From Planctomycetaceae bacterium (GTDB taxonomy: Bacteria; Planctomycetota; Planctomycetia; Pirellulales; Thermoguttaceae), in the NCBI GenBank assembly GCA_031282385.1, contig JAITDV010000149.1:1-9934 (forward strand): DNA of 9,934 nt, in the 5' to 3' direction. Position 1 is the stretch's first letter. Each line of letters starts with the position of its first letter. The translations under genes and the position numbers were made by a program. Under the pieces are notes generated by a model. That model saw only the letters and a program-made list of their open reading frames with translations, searched no databases and had not been told where the DNA came from. Of the stretch, positions 1 to 6,290 are shown piece after piece.

Positions 1-48
1 TTTTTTGACTCGTAACGACAATAAAAAAAGCAGTGGAATTTTTTAAAT

Positions 49-110
49 ACAGAACAAACGGAATAACGGAACAAACGAAATTTTACTTCCTTCATTTCCG
101 TTTGTTCTGT
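49..110 (-). terminator. Long hairpin downstream of the GH127 gene
   Basis: A perfect 15-bp inverted repeat (49-63 against 96-110; arm ACAGAACAAACGGAA) begins 36 bp beyond the stop codon of the minus-strand glycosidase gene. The ~32-base loop contains a second near-copy of the arm (about 66-80), so two alternative stems can compete. On the minus strand the hairpin is followed by an A/T-rich stretch rather than a clean T run, so it may be a transcript-end stabiliser or a weak intrinsic terminator. The terminator role is inferred from position. Confidence 0.5.
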
Positions 111-145
111 TTTTCCGTCTATTCCGTATTAAAAAATAGAACAGT

Positions 146-2587
146 TCATTTCGTTTCTTTTTTTAGGTTTGGGAAACAAGTGAACTTGTAAAGCAGGTTG
201 CCTTTGACTTCGTAATAGGGAATGATTTGAACATCGGCGCTTTCCGGATCGTCAACGGAAAAATGTAACGGTTGACCTTCCACCGGTTTGAGTTTTTGCA
301 AAAATTCCTCTGCCGTGAATTTGAAATGAATAACGCCTCTGCCGCTACAGGCATAATCTGTTATCACCGCCAACAAAATCGGTCCATACTCAATTGCGTA
401 AGCATTCTCAAAACCGCGTTCAATTCCCGTATATTTTGTCAACCGCAATTCCATCGGCAATTTGAATTGTATCTCATCGTTATTGTTCCATGTTTGCTCC
501 AATGTAACATATTGACCGGACTTTCCGGTTGTTTGTAATTTTCCGTTGACAAAAATCTCCATCGGTTTTGCAGCCCACGACGGAACACGAATACGAATTT
601 TTGACTTGGTTGGTTTTTTTAACAATAATTGTAATTTCACGTCCGGCTTTTCCGGAAATTCCGTTTGCATGTTCAATGTTAAATCCGTATCGTCTTGTTT
701 CCAAGTGATCGTGGATTCATTGAACAAGTCCACATAAATTCCGTCGGGCGCAATTTTATACAAAAATTCCGGCAACGCCCCAAGCATTCGCGTTCCTTGA
801 CCTTCGCAACAGGTATTCCGCATGTTATCGTTGGCGGTATGTTTCGGCGCAATAAGATAAGCGGTATAAAGAATGTCGCCGTTTTCGCACTGATTAGCGG
901 CAACAGCGTTGTAAATACTCTTTTCAATTTCGTTGGCAAATTTTTCTTCATCAGGATTCAGTAACCTAAACTGCTGATTGAGAAATGCCCAAAACACATT
1001 GCCGCATAGTTCGCCGGTATTTTTCCGCAAGTAATAGCTTTTTGCAGGAAAAAATGCACCTTCGCAAATTGCAATTGTTCCGCCAATATGTTCAAAATCG
1101 TTATAAAAAATATCCCATCCGCCCATTGCCGCATTCAGGTATTTTTTATCGCCTGTAACATAATACATGTCCATATAAGCGTTGAGCGGATTGAGGAGAT
1201 AAGAATGCGGACGATCATAAGGATAACTGTTGATCGCCGACGAATCACGGGCGGCGAGTTGGGCAAGCCAATGATTCTGTTGAAAATATCGTTGCAACAC
1301 CTGAATATCCGCCGGCACTCCAACCGGTGTTTCAAGATATAAGCGCGAACTTGGAATCATTCCTTGCACGCCGAAAGAAGCGTGAAACAACATTTCCGGC
1401 AAATACGGCGAATTATTGAACCAGTCGTTTGCACGGCGTGCCATGCGGAACGCTTTATCGTTACCGGCAATTCCCGTATCAATAAGTCCCGTCGTGAACC
1501 ACGACCGCGCGTACGCGCCTTCTTCGCCGCCTTCAAACATGTTGCGTTCGGGAAAACCGTACGAATAACCGCTCGGTTCCACACAGTTGTCAATTTCATC
1601 AACCAATTCGTTCACCCAACGCCGCAATTCTTTGCTCTCTTGCCAACGAAGTTGATTGCCCGCACCCATCAAAAATCGACCGGCATTGGAACCGCCAAGA
1701 ACTCGCAACCAAGGTGAATTATCGTCGGGACGATAATCACGTTTGGGCGGAACAGGTTTTCCGGCACGCTCACGGAAATCACGAGCCATGTCGCTTACGG
1801 TGAAACCGTTCAATAGATAATTTTCGTTGCGTTTAAGCAATGTTCCGAAAAATCCGCCGACGGTAATTCCGTTGCGCGGAGTTGTCAAAGTCGGAGTGAT
1901 ACGTTGCCATGTTTCCGGCGCGGTAACATTTTCAGGATGGTCAAAGTGCGCGAGTTCACCGTCGCCGCGTCGCGGACGCAATAAATCATGTTTACCGAGA
2001 TTGCCCTTAAAAGAATCGGAAAGATTACAACCTTCCGCAACATCCTTGCCGTTGGAAATCACTTCAAATCTCCATAATCGGAAACTCCAATTTCCTTTAT
2101 TGATTTCCGGTTGCTTCACCACCGTAAGACGCACATACCGCGCAACAGGAACATCGCCAACAGGTTTGAATGTTTCAATTTTATGGGCAAATTTTCCATC
2201 GCAATCTTTTTCCGTGTGGTCAAAAAACAATTGCGGCGATTTGAATTCGGAATCGTTTTCTTTGGCTGTTTCAATTTTGAACCGTTGCGGAAATTGGATA
2301 CGCGAATTGGGGTTGCCAGCCCAGCCGTTATTCTGAATATCGGGAAACAATTTGATCTCGTCAACCGGAAAATCTTTTCCGAGATCAATCTGTATCCAAA
2401 CCGAAGTTGTGCTGAAATTTATCGGCGGCGATTGATAACCGTTGTAGTGAGCGGAGTGTGCGGCAACACGTTCAATGCCAAGCGGTCCACCAACAAGATC
2501 AGGAACTTGTGCAGAAATAAACGACGGAAAAATAAATGCAATCACCGCGATTACATTGGTCAAAAAATTTTTCAATATTATGTTCAT
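146..2587 (-). CDS. Secreted GH127/DUF1680-type glycosidase with N-terminal discoidin-like domain
   Basis: An 813-residue protein, probably exported to the periplasm or surface: residues 1-26 form a signal peptide (N-terminal Lys, hydrophobic stretch, cleavage likely after FISA-Q). Residues ~40-180 look like an F5/8 type C (discoidin/CBM32-like) carbohydrate-binding domain (WIQIDLGKDFPVDEIKL, ARYVRLTVV). The rest is an (alpha/alpha)6-barrel of the DUF1680/GH127 type with a C-terminal beta region. In characterised GH127 beta-L-arabinofuranosidases a Glu-x-Cys motif and a Cys-Cys pair bind zinc and supply the nucleophile. Matching residues here are E526-x-C528 (GELCG) and C593-C594 (NTCCEGQGTR). 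The family is established, but the substrate is inferred and could be another arabinose- or furanose-containing glycan (GH146 is related). The ATG has no Shine-Dalgarno, only an A-rich leader. A repeat (2697-2789) lies upstream and a long hairpin downstream. Confidence 0.85.
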   Translation of the reverse strand: MNIILKNFLTNVIAVIAFIFPSFISAQVPDLVGGPLGIERVAAHSAHYNGYQSPPINFSTTSVWIQIDLGKDFPVDEIKLFPDIQNNGWAGNPNSRIQFPQRFKIETAKENDSEFKSPQLFFDHTEKDCDGKFAHKIETFKPVGDVPVARYVRLTVVKQPEINKGNWSFRLWRFEVISNGKDVAEGCNLSDSFKGNLGKHDLLRPRRGDGELAHFDHPENVTAPETWQRITPTLTTPRNGITVGGFFGTLLKRNENYLLNGFTVSDMARDFRERAGKPVPPKRDYRPDDNSPWLRVLGGSNAGRFLMGAGNQLRWQESKELRRWVNELVDEIDNCVEPSGYSYGFPERNMFEGGEEGAYARSWFTTGLIDTGIAGNDKAFRMARRANDWFNNSPYLPEMLFHASFGVQGMIPSSRLYLETPVGVPADIQVLQRYFQQNHWLAQLAARDSSAINSYPYDRPHSYLLNPLNAYMDMYYVTGDKKYLNAAMGGWDIFYNDFEHIGGTIAICEGAFFPAKSYYLRKNTGELCGNVFWAFLNQQFRLLNPDEEKFANEIEKSIYNAVAANQCENGDILYTAYLIAPKHTANDNMRNTCCEGQGTRMLGALPEFLYKIAPDGIYVDLFNESTITWKQDDTDLTLNMQTEFPEKPDVKLQLLLKKPTKSKIRIRVPSWAAKPMEIFVNGKLQTTGKSGQYVTLEQTWNNNDEIQFKLPMELRLTKYTGIERGFENAYAIEYGPILLAVITDYACSGRGVIHFKFTAEEFLQKLKPVEGQPLHFSVDDPESADVQIIPYYEVKGNLLYKFTCFPNLKKETK

Positions 2588-2696
2588 AGTTTTTTTTGTT
2601 TGTTAAAGGTTTGTCCGCGAATTTACACAAATTTATCACGAAAAAAAATAGTGAAATTTCGTGGATAAAATATTTTCAATTGGAGGTATTCTATTT

Positions 2697-2789
2697 GTAC
2701 TATAAATTGCGTGACATGAAAACGTGAAAGCCTGCTTTCTGATAAGTAAGCAGACGGCGGTAAAGGAAAATTAAAGTGAGAACAGTTTA
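2697..2789 (+). repeat. Family 2 repeat, copy A (93 bp)
   Basis: This copy lies in the 348-bp gap between the lipoprotein and glycosidase genes. It starts GTACTATAAATTG and ends GAACAGTTTA. It matches 6079-6171 on the opposite strand at the same length, with only small compensating indels, and 5420-5512 in the same orientation. The internal hairpin is CTGCTT-T-CT-GATA-AG-T-AAGCAG (2732-2753). On the minus strand it lies downstream of the lipoprotein gene and upstream of the glycosidase gene, so it could act as a terminator or leader element. I see no gene in the remainder of 2588-2935. Confidence 0.75.
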
Positions 2790-2935
2790 AATATTGTTTG
2801 CACCGGCAAATAAAAGACGGGCAACAATTGCGTTCTTATGGTTTTAACAGAATTAACAAAAGTTTCATAATTGACATGTTTTGTAATTTGTAAATTCTGA
2901 GAATTATATCAATTTTGTGTCATTAAAATAGACAG

Positions 2936-3412
2936 TTACTTCAAATCAAACTGAAATGTATTTTTTCCCCGAACAACAACTGCTTCAAGCGGTGATTGAT
3001 CCGGTTGTCCATATTTTTCCGGCAAAACTGATACTCGTTGTGGAATACGGGTTCCCTTGCGAATATCTTCTGGAGTTGTTTCCGGTGTGAGTGGTTTGCC
3101 GTTGTCGTCCATCGCAACTATTTTAGTTACGGAAACACGGTAATCTCCGACAACTGCGCCGGCTTTTGTTGTTCCGGGCGTTACCAACGTGAAAGTTCCA
3201 TCCGCTTGAGTTGTCCCGACGGCGGCGAAACCATTGGTTTTTTTGGGGTGAAAAACAATTTGTGCGTCCGCAAGCGGTGAGCCGTTGAACGTAACATGCC
3301 CCGTTACACTTTCAACCTGTCGGCTACTATTGCTGCAACCGGAAAAGCAGACCAATAATGTCAACAACAACAAAAGTGTGAACAAATTTTTGATAACAAT
3401 ATTACTAAACAT
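2936..3412 (-). CDS. Small lipoprotein with carboxypeptidase-regulatory/transthyretin-like fold
   Basis: A 158-residue predicted lipoprotein. Residues 1-25 are a lipoprotein signal (hydrophobic core FTLLLLLTLLVCF) ending in the lipobox F-S-G-C with lipidated Cys26. Residues ~35-100 (VTGHVTFNGSPLADAQIVFH, then GFAAVGTTQADGTFTL and GDYRVSVTKI) are a single beta-sandwich module of the carboxypeptidase-regulatory-like type. The C-terminus (LPEKYGQPDQSPLEAVVVRG...FQFDLK) matches the usual layout of short planctomycete lipoproteins encoded next to DUF1559 genes. It lies 334 bp after the DUF1559 gene on the same strand and has an almost identical ribosome-binding context, so the two may act together at the cell envelope. 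The molecular role of these lipoproteins is not known to me. The start is fixed by AAGGAG seven bases upstream. Confidence 0.85.
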   Translation of the reverse strand: MFSNIVIKNLFTLLLLLTLLVCFSGCSNSSRQVESVTGHVTFNGSPLADAQIVFHPKKTNGFAAVGTTQADGTFTLVTPGTTKAGAVVGDYRVSVTKIVAMDDNGKPLTPETTPEDIRKGTRIPQRVSVLPEKYGQPDQSPLEAVVVRGKNTFQFDLK

Positions 3413-3419
3413 TTTTATA

Positions 3420-3425
3420 CTCCTT
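3420..3425 (-). promoter_or_regulatory. Shine-Dalgarno of the lipoprotein gene
   Basis: AAGGAG on the minus strand with a 7-base spacer (TATAAAA) to the ATG at 3412. The same AAGGAG-T-A-T context recurs before the DUF1559 gene and helps to decide that gene's true start. Confidence 0.8.
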
Positions 3426-3576
3426 AATTTTTTGATTGTTTTGGAAATCTCTAATAATTATTTTTTAAAGATTCACCGGATTGATTTTGTTGCGTAAAAT
3501 ACTCTATCAGTAACCTTATTTTCAATCTAATTTTTTTGATGAAACAACCTAAGCAGCCTATTGATTCCCCAAAACC

Positions 3577-3620
3577 AACTTTATTACCTTATTGAACATT
3601 TTTAATGAGGTAATAAGGTT
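3577..3620 (-). terminator. Imperfect hairpin after the DUF1559 gene
   Basis: A 17-bp stem with two mismatches (3577-3593 against 3604-3620; core TTATTACCT/AGGTAATAA) and a 10-base loop, about 125 bp downstream of the DUF1559 stop codon. It is the only marked structure in the 334-bp gap 3413-3746. It has no strong T run on the minus strand, though the plus strand reads into TACTTTTTTG, so it might serve as a bidirectional or mRNA 3'-end structure. The function is inferred. Confidence 0.4.
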
Positions 3621-3746
3621 AAGATACTTTTTTGATATTTTTGCTACTGAGGTTGTTTTTGTTAATAAAATCAGGTCGAAAATAATATTGTGAAAATTTC
3701 ATTTCGATCACTTGGAAAATATCAAACATAAACCTAGCGCAGTATC

Positions 3747-5012
3747 TTAAAACGACGGTACTGTTTCATCACCGAATGCGGTTCCGAGTGCGCCGATAAC
3801 GCCGTAAACACTTTGTTTGCCGCATCCGAACCACATTTGCCAAATATCTTTACTTGGGTCGCCGTAACTGATTGTGTTACTGAGAAAGTGGACGGAAGCG
3901 TCCGCCATCGCAACATTTGCCCCGCCAGTGTGATAACTGCTTAACGAAACGTAAACGTGACCATTGGGCGTATAATCCATTGTTCCGGCAACACAGGAAG
4001 GCGAGTTAGGAGGTAAAAAAGAATGAAAACCGCTCAATACAGTAATTCCATCGCCCCAGAGATAACCGGCAAATCCGACGCTTCCCCAGTTATTGTCACT
4101 GCGAATCCGTCCATTGATTGTCGAACTTAGACACCATGCAGGAGTTGCTGTCCAATCGGAGGACGTCCGACCGGCAATATCGCCGCGTTCACGTTTATTA
4201 CGTGACGACACGTCCCCCTCAACATTGCCAGAACCATTGAGAACTTCTCCGAATAGTAAAGTGTTGCTTGCGCCGTCTGTAATAAACGCAAAATTTCGTC
4301 CATTAGCGCGTGAAAAACAACCACGATGGTAATATGGTCGGTCTTGATAATTTTTGCCTGCTGTACCAGCTTGCCCCCAGTCACTTGCAAAATCGCCAAC
4401 ACTGGCGCGATAACTTCTTCGGGCAATGTTACCAGGCGCGGGTTCTTTCGCTTTTCCGTCGGACGGGCAAATTAAAAAAGAAATCCGTGTTTTCCAGGGA
4501 ATGTAATTTTCATCCCAAGGATAAGCTCCAAAAGAGGGGTAATTTGTTGTTCCATTAATGTCGCATACAGTTCCGCCTGCTGCCATTGTGGCGTGGAGTG
4601 CGGATTGTTCGGTAAACGGCAACAGTAAAACCGTCCAGCTAATCCGATCAGCCAAACCAGTTCCCAATGGCGGAAACGAATCATGAGTATCATGGTAATT
4701 GTGACTGGCAATTGCCCATTGTTTCAGATTGTTTGTACACTGCATTCTCCGCGCTGCCTCACGCGCTGCTTGAACTGCCGGTAATAGAATAGCGATTAAC
4801 ACGCCGATAATCGCAATCACCACAAGAAGCTCGACCAATGTAAAACCAGGCTTTGCAGAACCAAAAAGCCTTGAGAATTTTGAAAAAAAAGGTTGAAAAA
4901 AAAGCCTACTTCCAACTTTTGTTTTCAATCCTTTTCTATAAATTGCCCCCCCCCCCCCCATTTTAACATTTGGTTTTTCGCAAAAAATTCTGCAAAAAAA
5001 CCGACGAACCAT
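3747..5012 (-). CDS. DUF1559 type II/IV pilin-like protein; leader interrupted by a 14-G tract
   Basis: A planctomycete DUF1559 protein, predicted to be processed by prepilin peptidase and to sit in or on the envelope. The open frame gives 421 residues: a long leader (1-55), the prepilin cleavage/methylation motif G56|FTLVELLVVIAIIGVLIA followed by LLPAVQAAREAARRMQC (the family hallmark), then the DUF1559 domain, ending with GGANVAMADASVHFLS near residues 361-376 and a short Gly-rich tail. The ATG at 5012 has no ribosome-binding site. A perfect AAGGAG lies 7 bases before an ATG at 5029 in another frame (MKNLMKWFVGFFAEFF...), and that frame runs into the G tract at 4946-4959 and then stops at 4925. 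With 12 or 15 G the 5029 start would read straight into this protein. As written, the gene is therefore off or frameshifted from its good start. The leader before GF is unusually long (about 60 residues) and rich in Phe. The function of DUF1559 proteins is largely unknown. Confidence 0.85.
   Translation of the reverse strand: MVRRFFCRIFCEKPNVKMGGGGAIYRKGLKTKVGSRLFFQPFFSKFSRLFGSAKPGFTLVELLVVIAIIGVLIAILLPAVQAAREAARRMQCTNNLKQWAIASHNYHDTHDSFPPLGTGLADRISWTVLLLPFTEQSALHATMAAGGTVCDINGTTNYPSFGAYPWDENYIPWKTRISFLICPSDGKAKEPAPGNIARRSYRASVGDFASDWGQAGTAGKNYQDRPYYHRGCFSRANGRNFAFITDGASNTLLFGEVLNGSGNVEGDVSSRNKRERGDIAGRTSSDWTATPAWCLSSTINGRIRSDNNWGSVGFAGYLWGDGITVLSGFHSFLPPNSPSCVAGTMDYTPNGHVYVSLSSYHTGGANVAMADASVHFLSNTISYGDPSKDIWQMWFGCGKQSVYGVIGALGTAFGDETVPSF
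4946..4959 (-). repeat. Homopolymer tract (14 G on the coding strand) in the DUF1559 leader
   Basis: Fourteen consecutive C on the plus strand (G on the coding strand) in an otherwise AT-rich region, encoding the Gly run of the leader. Frame arithmetic: the ATG at 5029 and the DUF1559 core are joined only when the tract length is a multiple of three (12 or 15). At 14 the frame ends at 4925 after ...WGGGGQFIEKD. Two runs of eight A (4883-4890 and 4896-4903) lie just downstream and are further slippage-prone sites in the same leader. Confidence 0.9.
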
Positions 5013-5036
5013 TTCATTAAATTTTTCATAGTCATA

Positions 5037-5042
5037 CTCCTT
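5037..5042 (-). promoter_or_regulatory. Shine-Dalgarno that points to ATG 5029 for the DUF1559 gene
   Basis: AAGGAG on the minus strand. It sits one base before an ATG at 5035 (too close) and seven bases before the in-frame ATG at 5029, the same spacing as in the lipoprotein gene. It is 24 bases from the ATG at 5012, too far to serve it. The preferred start is therefore 5029, out of frame with the DUF1559 core at the present G-tract length. Confidence 0.75.
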
Positions 5043-5119
5043 CTTTTACAAAGTTTCAATGGAATAATTGCGATTCGCTTACTGCAAACAAACAGTAACA
5101 AAACACATCGCAATTGAAC

Positions 5120-5262
5120 AGACCTTTTCTCTAACCTAAAAATACATCAACGCAACAAAAAACCTACAACGAAGAACCGCCTTTAACTCCTCCGAGACCA
5201 CCCCTAACCCCTCCGAAGGAAGGGTCAGGGGTGGTCTCCTACACAGGTTAGCGAAAAGGTCT
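5120..5262. repeat. Family 1 palindromic repeat (MITE-like), copy 1
   Basis: A 143-bp non-coding repeat with 18-bp terminal inverted repeats (AGACCTTTTCTCTAACCT and, inverted, AGACCTTTTCGCTAACCT, one mismatch). The central hairpin has 21-base arms (5194-5214 and 5218-5238; GACCACCCCT...AGGGGTGGTC) and a GAA loop. Nearly the same sequence recurs at 8791-8931 and, truncated, at 9892-9934, all in one orientation. The right end is followed by TA and the left by CA. It lies between dcd and the DUF1559 gene, about 90 bp before the latter's start. MITE status is inferred from length, TIRs and lack of coding capacity. Confidence 0.8.
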
Positions 5263-5419
5263 AATATGCTCCACAGCCTACACAAAAAAGAAAAAAGTGT
5301 CAATAGAGCATTCTAAAAAATTAGGTCAAACGCAAAAAACATAACTCGCAATACACTGTTCGTACTAAAAATCGCTTTTACGCTTCAGTCGCAGGATTCT
5401 ATTGTTTAAAAAAGGGGTT

Positions 5420-5512
5420 AGGGAATAAATTGCAAAATTCAAAAGAGTAAAAAGTTGCTTTCCGATAGGTAAGCAGGTAGCGGCAAAGGAAATTTAAAGT
5501 GTGAACAGTTTA
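5420..5512 (+). repeat. Family 2 repeat, copy B; hairpin may terminate dcd
   Basis: Same length and orientation as 2697-2789, with the best-preserved half at 5454-5512. The internal hairpin is TGCTT-T-CC-GATA-GG-T-AAGCA (5456-5475). On the minus strand this hairpin lies ~55 bp beyond the dcd stop codon and is followed by ACTTTTTACTCTTTT, so it could work as an intrinsic terminator for dcd. A possible worn fifth copy begins near 5352 (CTGTTCGTACTAAAAATCGC). Apart from these repeats and copy 1 of family 1, I see no gene in 5043-5529. Confidence 0.7.
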
Positions 5513-5529
5513 TAAGCATGTTCGGTATA

Positions 5530-6054
5530 TTATTTCAAAAAATCTTTGTACAACAAGCTTGGTTGGATGCCGGTGTTATTTTGATATTTTCCATTTTTGT
5601 ATTCATTGTAGTTGCCTTGAATCGTGTGATAATAAATTTGACAAATTTCAACAAACGGATAAATACGAATCGGTTGAATACATTGGATCTCCAATGTCCA
5701 GAATCCTGAAAATCCGACATCACCGAACCCCGCCGTAACATGAACATACAAACCAAGCCTCCCAACCGATGAACGCCCTTCAAGCATCGGTATGTAGTTC
5801 CGCGTTTTTGTGTACTCAACCGTGCGACCAAGATACAACCGGTTCGACTCAAGCACAATTCCATCTTCATGAATTGCCAAACGCTCCGTTTGATGACGCG
5901 CCCGCATGTCCAACACTGGATCAGTGTAAATCATCAACTCGTTGTGTAATCGTAAATTGTAACTGTTCGGATTAACCCGCTTCGCATCAAACGGATCAAT
6001 CTCAATATTACCATTATCAATCTCTTTCAATATCTCCAAACCAGAAAGTATCAT
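5530..6054 (-). CDS. dcd: dCTP deaminase
   Basis: A 174-residue cytosolic enzyme of pyrimidine deoxynucleotide synthesis: it deaminates dCTP to dUTP, which feeds dUMP and then dTMP formation. The whole length fits the family: N-terminal MILSGLEILKEI, then NPNSYNLRLHNEL (28-40), core LEGRSSVGRLGLYVHVTAGF (91-110) with the nucleotide-binding R94-S95-S96 and R99, then GDVGFSGFWTLEI with the expected catalytic Glu at E122, ICQIYYHTI (137-145), and C-terminal NGKYQNNTGIQPSLLYKDF. This is the version with Y..LRLHNEL and GFWTLE found widely in Bacteroidetes-like Dcd proteins. Whether it also has dUTPase activity cannot be judged here. There is no Shine-Dalgarno before the ATG. Family 2 repeats flank the gene in inverted orientation (5420-5512 and 6079-6171), the upstream one ending about 25 bp from the start codon. 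Confidence 0.93.
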   Translation of the reverse strand: MILSGLEILKEIDNGNIEIDPFDAKRVNPNSYNLRLHNELMIYTDPVLDMRARHQTERLAIHEDGIVLESNRLYLGRTVEYTKTRNYIPMLEGRSSVGRLGLYVHVTAGFGDVGFSGFWTLEIQCIQPIRIYPFVEICQIYYHTIQGNYNEYKNGKYQNNTGIQPSLLYKDFLK

Positions 6055-6078
6055 AATTTATTCGTTTTGTTTATTTGT

Positions 6079-6171
6079 TAAACTGTTCACACCTTAAATT
6101 TCGTTTACCTTTGTCTGATTACTATCGGAAATCAAGGCTTTTATGTTTTGGAGTCACACAATTTATAGTAC
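6079..6171 (-). repeat. Family 2 repeat, copy C, directly upstream of dcd
   Basis: The reverse complement of 2697-2789 over the same 93 bp. It begins (minus strand) GTACTATAAATTGTGTGAC and ends GGTGTGAACAGTTTA. The hairpin is TGATT-T-CC-GATA-G-T-AATCA: relative to TGCTT/AAGCA in the other copies, both partners of one base pair have changed (C-G to A-T). It occupies much of the 236-bp gap between the secA stop and the dcd start and must be part of any dcd leader transcript. I see no canonical promoter with confidence. Confidence 0.75.
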
Positions 6172-6290
6172 GATCAGTATATGGTTATTTGTTTTGTGAA
6201 GTTGTCTGAACGATAATTTTTACGGCTGGTATTGCGGTATTTTTTTGTTTAGCCTTTCAACAAGACAAAGTTTTCCGTTGCTGCCGCCAA

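Noticed and set aside
2111..2668. 185-codon open frame on the plus strand
   Set aside because: Antisense to the N-terminal part of the glycosidase, with no known motifs and implausible composition; treated as a shadow.
5275..5303. Possible minus-strand promoter TTGACA-17-TAGGCT upstream of the DUF1559 gene
   Set aside because: The -35 is perfect but the -10 matches only three of six bases, and it would put the whole family 1 repeat into the 5' leader. Too weak to list as a feature.
5518..5709. Plus-strand 63-codon open frame with a hydrophobic stretch over the 3' end of dcd
   Set aside because: It overlaps well-conserved dcd coding sequence (family motifs up to the last residues) and has no Shine-Dalgarno; the hydrophobicity is a by-product of the opposite strand.
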